A stretch of 64,000 bases of DNA from Kudoa neothunni (GCA_964304625.1 OZ199838.1:2232001-2296000), one strand, 5' to 3'; shown: positions 49,123 to 61,620, numbered from the stretch's first letter. Notes: generated by a model not told the origin, from the sequence alone. Made by a program: numbers and translations.

Positions 49123-49130
49123 ATCTATGC

Positions 49131-49965
49131 GAATCTAAAGTAAAATGAGCGCACGCATCGACATATTTGAAGAAATTTCATATTCACAGGTATTTCTCAA
49201 TTGCGAATATAAAAGTTTTAGCTGAGTTATATTTTTTTAATATTAAATAAACTTTTTCAAATTTTAAATAAAATTCATCATATGTTATCATGCTTTTGCT
49301 GATGACAAAAATATTTTATGTTTTATATGATTCGCTTATCATTGTGCAATGTAATAATCTTATCTTGGCTAAATTTATTAAAGATATACCTTATATTAAA
49401 TTCAGTTGAAAAAACAAAGTTCGCATATCAAATACAAAGGTCATTAAAGAGAAAAAAATTAAATTTCCAATTTATAGCATTATTTTTTGTTTGGTTTAAA
49501 ATAAAAATAATGTTCCAAAAAATTATAAAGATAAAAAAAGAGAAATCATCAAGCGAATCAACATTTCTCATTAGATATAAATAAAAATGAATGGAGTTAG
49601 AAAGTTTTTATTTTTCAACAAATTTTAATTATATGAAATTCATTCCTTTAAATTTATACGCGTAAATATTTAATAGAATATAATATATATCATAAAAAAT
49701 TAAAAAAAACGTTTCTTGTGTTATACTCTCCCCTCACGAATATTTTTGAAATTAAAATGAAAATTAAATAAAAAAAGTTATTACAATATAAATCATACAC
49801 AAATCAATATAGTTACGATAGTACGTATATGAACAATTTTAAAGCAAAATGAGTAGGGTGTATTTTTTAATAATCAAAATGCGAGGATTAATAATAAGCT
49901 TACGTTCGTTAGTTGGTGCATGTCAAAGTTTTAGGCTTTTGACTGTATTTTAATTACGTCGGTTA
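49131..49965. other. intergenic upstream of XPC
   Basis: AT-rich, no supported gene; presumably contains the XPC promoter. Confidence 0.4.
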
Positions 49966-52900
49966 ATGGCTAGGAAAAATAAGAAACGGAAGGCACCACC
50001 CACATCTCTTCCTACCAGCAAGTACTTTACAGACGAAGGTGGTTCAGGGTCAGATGATTGGGTCGAAATTAAAGGTATTTTCGGTTGAATTTTTTCAATC
50101 TTATCTACCGATTTTCATCACAAGAGGAAGCAGAATTAGCGAATGAATTTAATGAGCAAGATCCTGCGGTGGAAGATATAAAAATTGTTATTAATTCTGG
50201 GCGAATAACTAAAAAGTTATTTATTCCGACGCTATTCGTTATATAACCCAGCCTTCAGAAACGAATACATGGAAAGGTTGAAAAAGGTTTTGCTAACGGA
50301 ATTTCGTAGAATCCATAATAATTCCAACTTGAGGCTTCATATCGTATACCCCCATTTTTGAGACGGCTAATTTTCGACCTTTATTAGCTCAACTTAATTG
50401 TTTGGGTAATCTATGTTGCAAAACTAAATGAAATAATTGAACAGCCACTTTATAAAGTAAACTTTGATAGATCATTATTTTTAAATCTCTTCATTTAGGC
50501 ACTTGTCATGTCGTTTTTCGATGATGAGGTTTTAGATCTGGCTGGTAGCAGTTCATTTGATGTAGAGAAGTTTCTGTTATGGTGAAAGTTTGTTAGTTGG
50601 TGTGAGTCAAATAAATTATTTGTAGGTTTAAAAGGAGAAAGACGTCAATTTTTTCATCTCTTATACAATGCGTAAACAATTGTAATGTTGACGTTGGTTT
50701 ATATGCTTTAAGGTCCAACCCGAGCTCCCCATGAATGGAAGCGATTATTTGGCAAGATTTCAGCTACAGATTTCCGTATTTTATTTTATGTAGGTTTTGG
50801 CGGCTTTTCTTAGACAACTTGGATTGGTTACTCGGTTGATAGTTTCTTTTCAGGTATTGACGTTTGTACTATCGATATTATTGATTTTAAGCCCTGGAAT
50901 CCAAAAGTGGACTCGGTCAAGTCAAGAGTAAATTTAATAATGCGGAGTTTATTAACATATTCTTATAAATTGTAGAATCGTTTCGCATATAAAAAACAAG
51001 ACGACAATGTGGAGGAATCCCAAAAGTAATTTTATTTGGCGGGTGCCGACGCCTACTCTTGAAGTAGATCAAAAAATAGCGACCAAAGTGACTCCGAAGG
51101 TAGAATCTATAAGTAAAAAATTGAATCAATCTTTTTTTAAGATGCCCCTACAACTCGACTCAAGAAAAGTACTTTAAAAAATTTAGATTAAATTCTATCT
51201 AAGCTATAGAAATGCCATTGGGACATCGTGAAATGCTGTCCATAATAAATGTGTGTGATCCTTTCAACTTAGAAGAGAATGAAAATGATGCACAAAAGTC
51301 CAACCCAAAGAAATCACCATCAGCCTATAAGAAAAAAATAGATCCGGAATTTGGTTAAAGTTTTAGCATAGATTTACGATTTTAATTTTCAACAGGTTAC
51401 AATTATTGGATTGAGGTTTATATCGAATCCACCAAAAGTTGGACATGTTTGTTATTTATAAAATTGACGATGTATTTATTTCCTAGTTTAGGTATTGGTG
51501 GATGGGACATGGTGATAGATGATCCATTTTACATTGCCAAATGTGCCACCAATCCGCTACAATATGTTGTGGCAGTGGACCAATGTAACAATTTGGAAAT
51601 AAGTTTTTTTGTTTAACTTATTTTTCAGATGGTGGTTGGAGTGATGTCACTTTCAAATATTCACCCGAATGGTTGACTGCCACTAAAAAGTTGCGAATAG
51701 TTGAAAATTGGTGGCAAAAGTTCCTCAAATTAAATCAAGGATCGGATAAAAGTGCGAGGGGGTTGAAGGCTGATCGAAAACTCCTAAAATTATTAGTATT
51801 TTTGTTATGCTGCATGTTAATTAACCACCAGACTAGGAAAACCAATCTCCCGTACCATCCAAAATATCCGACTGCAAAAACCATCCTCACTACGTGCTTG
51901 AGAGAGATCTTTTGAAATACCAAATACTTTATCCTGATCCACCGCCTATTGTTGGTTACATAAAAGATATTCCAGTTTATTCTCGTGAAAATGTGTTCAC
52001 CGTATTATTATAATTGATATAATTCAATGTTATAATTACTCATATAGTTACAATCAAAAGAGAGATGGTTGATTAAAGAAGGTAGAATGGTGATAGAGGG
52101 GTCCCAATGCATTAAAACCGGTGAAAGACGTTTCAGCAATAAGGAAGGCGATATTGAATTGTATGGCAAATGGCAGACCACTAAAATCAAACCCACTCTA
52201 ACTTCTGATGTAATTAAATTTCGCCGTAATATTGATACGATATAAAATAGGGCAAATTACCGAAAAACTCCTTTGGAAACATCGAACTCTACAAACCTTG
52301 GATGTTACCTCGAGATTGTGTTCATTTACCTAGTTAATTAGAGGCTAATTATAGTAATAACCTATATCTCCAAAATGTTTAGTTCCGGGTGTGCTTCGAG
52401 TGGCCAAAAAACTTGGTATCGATGCAGCTCCTGCAGTAGTTGGCTGGAAATATTGCTCACATCCTCATCCAGCGTATTTAAAACTTCTGTATACAAATAA
52501 TTTCTTCAAGAATTGACGGTATTATTATTCTGGAAAAAGATAAAGATCTGCTTCTTGAGGAATGGCAAAAGCATCAAGTCAAAGAGAGACAAGCGGCTTT
52601 GCTAGTATTATTTAATTTATTATTTAACCCTTTATTGACCATCTTGGGTTCCCCGAGCCTACCTATGCATTAAATGCCGTCTTTCTTCTGTTAAGATTTT
52701 AAAGTTGAGGCTGAAATTTCATTTATATACAAAAAATTTACATTTCTTTTGTTTGGTTAAATTTTTAGGAATTAAATTATTTCATGTTAATCCTTTGTTG
52801 ATTAATTTAAATCCCAAATTAAGAAGCTGATGTATTGTTAAATTAGAAATGTAAATCATTGTTGTACCAACTCGATTTAGAGTTTTTTCATTTGAAATGT

Positions 52901-53819
52901 TTAAAATGTCATCGGACTGTTAAAGTGTAATGTCTGGTGTGCTTAACGTCTTTGTAGAAGATATAAATACATTGGATAAAAGGTCAGCTGATGAATTGAG
53001 TAATGAGCATATTTTTTCTAAAAATCATAATTATATGACTGATATTTTTTAATCCCCGTGCTTCAGGAGCCCAAGACTGTCGAAATCATGAGCGTCACAA
53101 GATGGCCCATAAAGGGTTAATAATGCTTAATTATTTCTTAAAAGATGCTCGGCATATATTTTTTATTTGGTTTGTTGTTAGAGTATTCTTAATGGAATTT
53201 ATACTTAAATAGAAACGTGCTCCCGACCAAGATACTACGTTTACAGTATACAAGAAATTTTCTGATATCACAATATACTTCATTAACATAAATGAGCACT
53301 ATTTTAATTTTACAATATTTTTTGAATTTGAAATAAATTAAGATTAAGATAAGCTAGAACACGATAATAAAATTACTTAATTAGCAGTTTATGCAATTTA
53401 TTATATATTCTTTATATCAATAAATTGAATCGAAAACAATAATATTACTGATAAATATAAAATAATTACACAATAATGACCTTACTTAGTGGAGGATGGA
53501 AACTACTAACGTACTGTAATTTAACATGTCATACATTAATATACGTTATTTAATCTTAAAAACATTTAATCGAATTAATTAAATCCTAGCCTACTCTATA
53601 AATATTCATAATTATGACTTAAAGTAATAGAAATCGCCACGCCTATTTGATTTTTTCCCTAATTTCAAAATAATTTTCTCAATATCAAATAATAAAATAT
53701 TATAGAAAAAGAAAAAAGCGGAGGAACGCATCAAGAAAGAAGAACAAAAAATAAAAAGAGCAGAGGAGAAAGCAAAGGCCATCTTCTCAAAATACAAACA
53801 CCATGAGGACAATGAATAA
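49966..53819 (+). CDS. XPC: XPC/Rad4 DNA damage recognition protein
   Basis: Lesion sensor of global-genome nucleotide excision repair; binds distorted DNA with Rad23/centrin. At least 21 exons. Start MARKNKKRKAPPTSLPTSKY at 49966. The transglutaminase-like fold carries VLAAFLRQLGLVTRLIVSFQ (50794-50853), an acidic/basic linker, YWIEVYIESTKSWTC, and CATNPLQYVVAVDQ with WSDVTFKYSPEWLTATKK. Beta-hairpin domains follow: NHPHYVLERDLLKYQILYPD, then YGKWQTTKIKPTL, GKLPKNSFGNIELYKPWMLP with RDCVHLP, and GVLRVAKKLGIDAAPAVVGW. A basic tail KKKKAEERIKKEEQKIKRA ends at 53819. Introns are mostly 37-55 bp; the last (52605-53705) is 1.1 kb and holds a piggyBac-type element. Between 50626 and 50793 the frame could not be joined cleanly to the next exon; homology runs through, so a missed splice or a one-base error is likely. 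Converges on mitofusin, 134 bp away. Confidence 0.88.
52628..53116. mobile_element. piggyBac-type miniature element in the last XPC intron
   Basis: 489 bp flanked on both sides by TTAA (52624-52627 and 53117-53120), with inverted ends CCCTTTATTGACCATCTTG and, inward from the right, CCCTTTATGGGCCATCTTG (17 of 19). TTAA targets and CCC ends are the piggyBac signature. No transposase, so it depends on one elsewhere. It sits 23 bp after the splice donor and on its own explains nearly half of an intron far longer than its neighbours. Confidence 0.85.
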
Positions 53820-53953
53820 ACACCAAAAAATAATTTTACAAAATTTGCGAAATAATGCTATGACAGTCTACGCTAACGAATACTCGAATTGAAAATGTTG
53901 TAGTCGTTGTTGAAATTCGGCAGATTGGTTGCTAGTGAAATAATAATATGAAA

Positions 53954-56900
53954 TTAACAAATTCTATTCGAACAAAAGTACTTTAGGGTTTGAGCTTGAT
54001 TTTCCAGATGTTTAAATTCGTGCATTTGTCTGTTGAGCTTTGAGATTTCGCTATCGGATTTTTGAATACTGTTATCGATTATAGCGCGTCCTTGTTTTAG
54101 TTTCAATCTCATTGCTCTACAAAAATTTTTATAAAGTAATAAATTGTTGTGGAATTACTTGGATGATATTTTACTGAATTCCACCGCAACCATTTGAATA
54201 GATTTTTTCAATCGTCTGCCAACATATCCCGCAAACTACGGAAAATTGGAATTAGAATTTTTTGTTATTTAATCATTTTACTTAAAGTTACGCACGCGCA
54301 TATTTTTTTATATTAGCTTATGTACACGCTCTATATTTTACGATATTGAATGTTAATTATTTTTAATCATAATAATGAAATAACTAAATATTTCTCAATT
54401 CAAATTAAAGGGGTATTATGTAAACTGAATGAGAATATTAAAATCAAAAATTAATCTAATCGAACTCGACACATTATTATAAAATACAAACCTGCCGTTT
54501 GTAAGATTGTTCTTTAGCTGCATCCGTCCATGTGACTTTTTCGTAGACATACACACTTGAATAAATTCCACCAATAGCCAGAATAAATCGAGGTCCAATA
54601 AATTTCCAGGCCTATAAAATTAATATATATTATTTTTCTTACACATAAATTCTATTAAAATATAAAATTAATTATTGCGTAATATTTAATAATATTTTAT
54701 GCGCCGCGCACACACATCGGATTAACGACAATAATAGTTTTTTAATTTCAACTCCTGCAAAAGAGCCGTTTACATACTAAATTATTTATAATCTGCTATA
54801 TTTAATGTTATCTGATTATTATTATTTATCATGTCAATAGTCAGTTTCAATTTTCATATTACAGAAATTGTAAAAAATATCATAAATTGTATCGAATCGC
54901 TATTTAAATCCAAAAGAAAGTATCTTTGGAAAAAACTGAAGAATGAATATAAGCCATTCAAACCAAAGGATTTTGTTTTGAGTATCCATGCGTTTAAGTT
55001 CACCAATTAATATTTTATACAGTGTCACGTGATCTGTCGCCACGAAATTAAAAACCTTATATCTCATTTTTATATAAATTGGAGGAACAATTTATATAAA
55101 AATGATGGGAAAGAGTATTATTAATAATCACACAGTCAATGTTGGTTGATAAATTTGAGTAAATTGATAAGTTTATGCCCGCGCATAAAAATAATTTAGC
55201 CTTATCTATCGTTGTATTTAATTTAACAGCTAGGCGATAGAATAACTTTCACGTTTATTACAATATTTTTTATTAAAAATAATAACCATTATATTAATGT
55301 AAGTTTAGTTCTCGTTATATTTAAAGATTTGTAGTCGTTGAAAATATAACAACAAGGCAGAAATAGAAATAATCAAATAAAACATTTAGACCAGAATTAG
55401 CTGATTCTATCGCCTATAAATAGTAGTTATAAGAACATAAAATTGAATCGACGCGTGCGCGGATTATTTTTAGGATTAAATTTTTTCGTTACTATAACTA
55501 CAAACTTACGACGAATAAGCAAACGCGGGAAAATTGTCCAAAAAATTAACAGCGCACGCGCGCCAATTTTATGATTAACATTTAATCCATTAAAAAATTT
55601 ATTTAAATATTACAGCGAAAAATCCAAATGCATATATTTAAGACTTATTTTCTCAAATTTATGGTTTTTTAGTTAACTATGAGCCCATAACTGAATATTT
55701 GAATAATTGAATAAATAAATAAATAAATAAATAAAGAATATATAATATAGAAAGTGGTAAACGCCGCAGAAAATTTAAAAAATTACCATTCCAACAGAAA
55801 TTAGTAATAATCCTGAGGTGGTAGAGGTCATCAAGCCAACTGCATGTAGAATGGCAGGATTGACGCCATTATCATCGATACTACTACTACTGCTGCTGCG
55901 AGGAGCGCCAACCATTTTCAAACTATTCACCCTTCCATTGGATTTGGTTGGACTTCTTTCACTCCTTGACACTTTGCTACCGTTTTTCTGACTTCGAGTC
56001 TTTTGAGTAGTATGAGACGGTGGCGAACCGATACCACTACTATTGGTGTTTGTAGCAGAGCTGGTTGTAGGATAATTGGCTTCATCATCAGAAACAATTT
56101 TTCTGCGTGGTAACGAGGTTGGAAATAGAGAATCTGAAATGTTGGGATTATACAATGAAATAACCCAACTCAGAATAGCTGAGGGGCTTAATGAGAATCG
56201 GAACTTGATGTCGCCATTAAAATCTTGACTTAACGCACTAACGTATAGTGGAAAGTTGAAATTCATTTTGAACGGTTCACCTATAGTGGTTAAGATTGGG
56301 CTGTTGTTCTGTGCTGCTATCTTGGCGGTAGCATCATGGGTGGCATTGTTCACAAATGAAAGGATTGAATTTTGAACAGTTTCAATCATCAAGGAGACAT
56401 CCTGATTACATCGCTGGACCATTAATCGTTCAAGTCCACTCTCCACATGTGTCACAAGTTGATTTTTGTACTGCTCCAACAACATAGGATTATCGTAAAA
56501 AGGATAGTGGAACGAGTTAACAATTTTGCTAATTTGAGAGCATTCGTTGAGGAGATTAGAGGAAATAATAGTGAAAATATCGTTTTCAGTTTCAGTTATT
56601 TGTTTTTCCATAGAATCCATCGCTTGCTGACGAATATTTTCTTGGTGCTCGCGAACAGCTTTGTGTTGTTCCAAAAGCTGCAGTGACTGCTCTTTTACCG
56701 ACTGAAGATAGCTTTGAATAACCTTCACATGTTTATTGATATCGTTCACTATAGCAAGTGCTCTATCAGATCGAGTTTTGAATTTGGTATTGATGGCTGA
56801 TTTGGAGAGTGATTTGTGGAAGGTGAATTCAAATTTTTCAAACTCTCGTAGTCGATCCTCATATCCAACCAGATGGAATACATTCTGGTTGTAACTATCC

Positions 56901-57985
56901 GGAGTGGTGAGGGACGACGTCGATCTGTTAGCGTATTGGTTTGGAGGATTATGAGCAATTCTAGATTGCAAAGTTTCTCTGGCCGAAGTGAAAAATATCA
57001 TTTGCTGAGCGTCATTTTTTGAAGCACATTTGAGCTCATTAACCAAAAAATCCACTCCACGCTCCATGTGTTGTGATCTCACTGCATCAATATCATCTGG
57101 CTCCAACGCTGACGCATCCCATCTGTTGTTCAATATGAAAATGTTCGGTCTGGACACATATTTGTTCACACGATGAAAGAATTTCTTTTCAGAATTGTTC
57201 AATGTGGATTCGGCATTGGTAACCAACACAAACACATCAGCATCACGACAATATTTCTCAATCCAAACATCCAAATCCGGACTAACATCAACTCCAGGAC
57301 TGTCAACAAAAACCACCTCATTCGACAGTATTGGGCATTTATCAGTAGGCCAATACAACTGAATTAAACTGCTTGGATCCAATCGATCGTCATTCAATGC
57401 GGAAGCCAACTGTTTCAAATTGGAAACAGGTCGCTTTTCGTTGCATCGATCCACCAAAATGTACGGTTCATTCTCAGAGGTTCCGTGCATAGAAACAAAA
57501 CAACTGGTGGTGTGTCCAATTCCAGACGGTAGAATTTTATCATTCAACAACGAATTGATAACGGTGCTTTTGCCGTTGCTTGTTCTCCCAAAAAACGCGA
57601 CCTTCATTGTGTCTCTTAATGAAACTTCAAGAATAGAGTTGATTTGTTCTTTGTAATCGTTTATTAGATTTTTAAAATAGTCATTCTGTATGTTTTCAAT
57701 ATTAAAGTCATTCTCAATCAGTTTTAAAAGCTCTGGATCGTTAATGTAGCCACCACAGGAATGGAAAAACTTTTCAACGTTGACCAAATAGAAATTGAGC
57801 TCGCTGAAGATTTTGGTAACACATTTTTTAGCTGTAACAAACTTCTGCAAAGGTTTCACATCAAAATCCATACGGCTTTTTCTCCACTTGAAATTAATCT
57901 TTTCGGAACGATCATTAATCCCACCCTCATTGTGCAGTGGGCCCTCAGTGTTGTGGCTGGGTTTTTTTGATAACAGTCGCTTCAT
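53954..57985 (-). CDS. MFN: mitofusin (MFN/Fzo)
   Basis: Dynamin-family GTPase that tethers and fuses mitochondrial outer membranes. Minus-strand exons: 57985-55787, 54611-54492, 54235-54159, 54116-53954; about 852 aa (human MFN2 757). GTPase motifs: G1 GRTSNGKSTVIN, switch GHTTSC, G3 VDSPGVD, G4 NNRWD. Then coiled-coil HR1, a long Ser-rich insert (residues ~650-710, SSSSS and polar runs), two membrane helices split across the exon 1/2 junction (GLMTSTTSGLLLISVGM and FILAIGGIYSSVYVYE with KVTW), then YKRQFAGYVGRR and the HR2 coiled coil to FCSNRIC. Introns are 1,175, 256 and 42 bp. The first splits the membrane anchor, so the big exon alone would give a protein without HR2. Confidence 0.95.
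54612..55786 (-). other. large mitofusin intron 1
   Basis: 1,175 bp, in contrast with the usual 40-60 bp. It holds several CpG-rich alternating tracts (GCGCCGCGCAC 54701-54711, GCCCGCGCAT 55177-55186, ACGCGTGCGCG 55451-55461, GCGCACGCGCGCC 55552-55564) and an (AAAT)n microsatellite at 55709-55736. No gene on either strand. It may hold regulatory DNA. Confidence 0.5.
55709..55736. repeat. (AAAT)n microsatellite
   Basis: About seven tandem AAAT/TAAA units inside mitofusin intron 1. Confidence 0.85.
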
Positions 57986-59916
57986 TGCAAGATCAAATAG
58001 TTGACTAATCTATGACGTTTCTACCCGGTTGCCAGTTCGTCTCACACTAGATTATCCCCATAATTCGGAAACGCATTATCTCACACCCTTCTAACCACCC
58101 ATTTATTTAGTTAACTATAGTTGACACCTTGAATCGTTAATTTACGCCCTATTTTTAAACACAATCTTTACAAAACTGGAAGTGTGATTTTTAACAGGCT
58201 TTTCTTTATGTTTTGAACATAAGCTTTAAGTTTAGTTTGTTTATAATCTCACCATATTAGTTGTATTGAAGGTCGGATGTCACGTTTATAATTAGTTGTG
58301 ATTTTTGAAAAAAACCTTGAATTCCTTATAATTTATAATTATAATTAAATCTGTCGATATATTTCTATTTTATGACGCATTTTTGAGTTGGAAAAGATTC
58401 GTAATTACTTTTTGATAAAGCTACTATATAATTTGTCCAAAGGTTTTACAATTCAAAAATAATTCAATTAATTCAATAAATGCTAAAAAAAAGTAATAAG
58501 ATAAGATTCATTTTTAACAGCATAATCTTTTTATTATAATTTTCTGGTAAAAATTGGTAAAATAGCACGTTATTCTTGGCGAATATTGGAAATTTATAGC
58601 TCTCGTTTCAAACTTTTCTATTGATTTTAGATTTATCGTAATAAGCTTAACGCTGGCTACTGATTTAAAACATTTTTATTGTAGTAAGTGCATCTAATTC
58701 GGTGGTTTTGTTAAATTAATGGATAATAAATCTTTAATATTATTTATTTTGTTAATATATACTTACTAACACGGATTGCCTAGATCCGCATGGGATTCAA
58801 ATTATTTTATCGTATAAGAACATGCTAAAAAATCAAAATATACAAATTTTATCGATTAATTCAGATAATAAATTAAATTAACTACTTTTTTAAATATCAT
58901 ACTTACAAGGATTGCGATTATCGACATTAAATTCATGGCCATTTTTAAGTAGGGATGTACCAAACCTGGCTTTCAATTAATAATTTTGTAGCCCACAACC
59001 AATACTAAATAATTTAAGGTCAGTGCCATATTTTGTTGCATTACTGGATTATTTAAACTCCTCTAAAATTTTTATCTAAAACGTTATTTTTGGACCTGGA
59101 CTTTTTCAAACTCGAATATTGGCTCGGCTCAGAATGTTGGTGTACCACTGTTTAAGGGAGCTAAAAAATAGAATAAGATATTGTGATGAACAAAACTTTA
59201 CGAGAATTAATTCTCATTGCTCAAATTAATATCACTCTGCCTGGCATAAACTTTAATGGGCTCTTTTCCTCGGACGGCTACAAATCGCGTCCATACCAAC
59301 ATAAATAATTCAAATAATTAGATGAATTAAAAGTTCAAACATCTGCATCAGAGGAAGCTCGTGTATGAGAATTTTTGAAATGCAGCATTCTCTGGTTACC
59401 TCGGTATTTACATAATCCTTCCCCTTACGTGTGTATCCGCTAGTACATACACATAATTATTTCGTGATAGATTGAATTTTTTAAAAATAACATTTTAAAT
59501 ATATGCGGAGTCAAAATTATTTTATATCATTTGAACTATAAAATACAATTTTTTATCTATTACAATAAGACTCATAGGATTACATGATTTGATTCTTAAA
59601 ATAATAGAGACAATAAATGTTTCACCGCATAAATCCTTGAAACATTACAAATTTTAATTTTCATGACTCATAATACAATTGAAATCCGTCTATTTTGTAG
59701 CAAGTGGAAATCCTTTATATTTCTATACATTTCCCCTGCCGCAATTACTATACATTGCAATTAACGTTGTATGATATTTTCCTTGTGTTAGTTGGCGGAT
59801 TCTGAAAAATCATTTGATGAAACCCCGTATACTTATAAAAAATCTATTTATATTTCAATTTAATTAGTTTATACTCTTTTTTGGGAAAGAGAAAGATAAT
59901 TGTGATTATTTACCAA
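57986..59916. other. intergenic, no gene recognised
   Basis: About 1.9 kb upstream of mitofusin, including its promoter; no coding or repeat structure recognised. Confidence 0.45.
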
Positions 59917-59920
59917 TTAA

Positions 59921-60930
59921 CCCTTATAAGGTACACAAAACCGACTACATTCAAACAACTTGTGGTCTTTTTGACCCCGATTTTGTATCTTACGACAATT
60001 AACAAAAAAATATTTCAAAATGTCATACGAACTTTAAAAAATTTATATCGACAGAATTTTGAGAAAAATGTGATTCACTGAGCCAGTTAATCCTACAAAA
60101 TCCTATTCGGTAGGTTTATAAACGTTTCATAAATTTTCGTTTAAATAAGTTAACAATCTTTCATACTATAGACAGAGAAATAAATATAAAGGAAAGAAAA
60201 AATATTTGAATATCGAAGCCAATAGATTTTTATTTTAGTCACTGATTATACTTACTCAAATAATGGAATCGACCAAAATATCCTCACAACTAATGAATCG
60301 AGTGTTTATTATTTATCATTTTAGCGAGTAAACATTTACAGAACATTTTCTTAAAGTTTGATCCCTTCATTTCGATTTCTCACGAATAATATGAATAGGA
60401 TGTTTTAGTTACATTCTGATCCTTTGATTATCAACAGGTAATGGTTAGTAGAAACATAATAAATATTATACTGTTTAATTTTAAACATCAAAAATTGATT
60501 AAAAATCTAATAATTTAAATTCTAAACATGCAACACGCATCATGTTTGATTTTATCAGCGAACTTGTACGAAGTGTTATGTTAGCTTGTCGAATTGACTT
60601 CGGGAGGATTAACGTGCCCAATGAATCGTCTTTTTTTCAAAATTCAGCCAGTAGAAATTCCCCAAAACTTGTGTGACATTTGAAATATTTTTTTATTAAA
60701 TATCCTAAAATAAAAACCTGGCTTCCAAAAGACCTCAAGTTCTTTGGAGTGTATTTTTTTTAATTAAATGCGAAATTTTGTTAATTTTTTTAATTCAAAG
60801 TTTATTAAGTTGTAAATATTGTAATTTCATGGAAACAACAATATTTTAAATGTTTCGAAATAATAAGTAACATGTTATAATCAATTTAAAATTACTTTGG
60901 GGTCCAAAAGACCCCAAATTCGTTATAGCG
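59921..60930. mobile_element. second TTAA-flanked, piggyBac-like nonautonomous element
   Basis: TTAA at 59917-59920 and 60931-60934. The ends CCCTTATAAGG and (inward) CGCTATAACG are short imperfect inverted repeats. Subterminal motifs also face each other: GGTCTTTTTGACCCC near the left and GGGGTCTTTTGGACCCC near the right, read inward. No transposase inside. Less certain than the XPC intron element because the ends match poorly. Confidence 0.5.
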
Positions 60931-61137
60931 TTAAGTACATCTACATTATTGATCTGAAATTTATATATTTACCTTATTTATTTCATTTCAAAAATACTCC
61001 ATATTTAGGAGCGTGTTAATAATTCACAAAGAATCAGTGTGCAATGCTGGACCTTTATTGCTATCGTATTGATATAATAAAATATAAGAAGTTCTTTTCA
61101 ATTTAATTATTTTTGTAAACTTTGAAATTTCATAATT

Positions 61138-61620
61138 ATGATATTTAATATTAACAAACATCCCCCTTTTCTTGAAAAAGCACAAAAATATTTAAACAGA
61201 ATTGTTGCGATACACAGCTCCAACAAACCATCCAAGGGACATTTTTATCGGTGTGTCATGAAGCTACGCAGAACCTTCTACGGAATGGAGGCATTGTGCG
61301 ATTCATATTGCCAGCTGACTTAAGTTTTAGCTTAATCTATAGCACGTAGGTAAAATCAGCTTTTTGGTGCTATTCTTAAAATACTAATTGGGTTAAAAAT
61401 AAATGATTGTTTCTTCATAGAAAATTTATTCAAATTTGAACAATGGTTACAAATATTTTCTAATGCATTGTAACACCCCCCTCACTAATTTAAACTGCAG
61501 GTCGCCACTTGACATTATATTAGATTTACATCTAGCTGCGCATGAAGAATTTAATATTTCATCTTTTGTTGTATATTATAAGAATAGAACCCCTCCAAAA
61601 TGCTATATTAGCGATTAGCG
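61138..61620 (+). pseudogene. possible Kunitz-like fragments
   Basis: Two short plus-strand open stretches resemble halves of the diverged Kunitz modules of the 37-kb gene. 61138-61323 ends RTFYGMEALCDSYC, like NSFPTMEMCHSYC. 61436-61618 has LNCRSPLD and YYKNRTPPKC, like a module's first half. No complete module, signal peptide or clear splice signals are seen, so this is at best a broken remnant. Similarity is weak. Confidence 0.3.

Noticed and set aside
52489-52510. A 22-bp intron in XPC
   Set aside because: An earlier donor at 52474 gives a 37-bp intron and removes extra residues absent from other XPC proteins.
56447-58004. Plus-strand open frames across the mitofusin gene
   Set aside because: Antisense shadows of the GTPase exon; no independent motifs.
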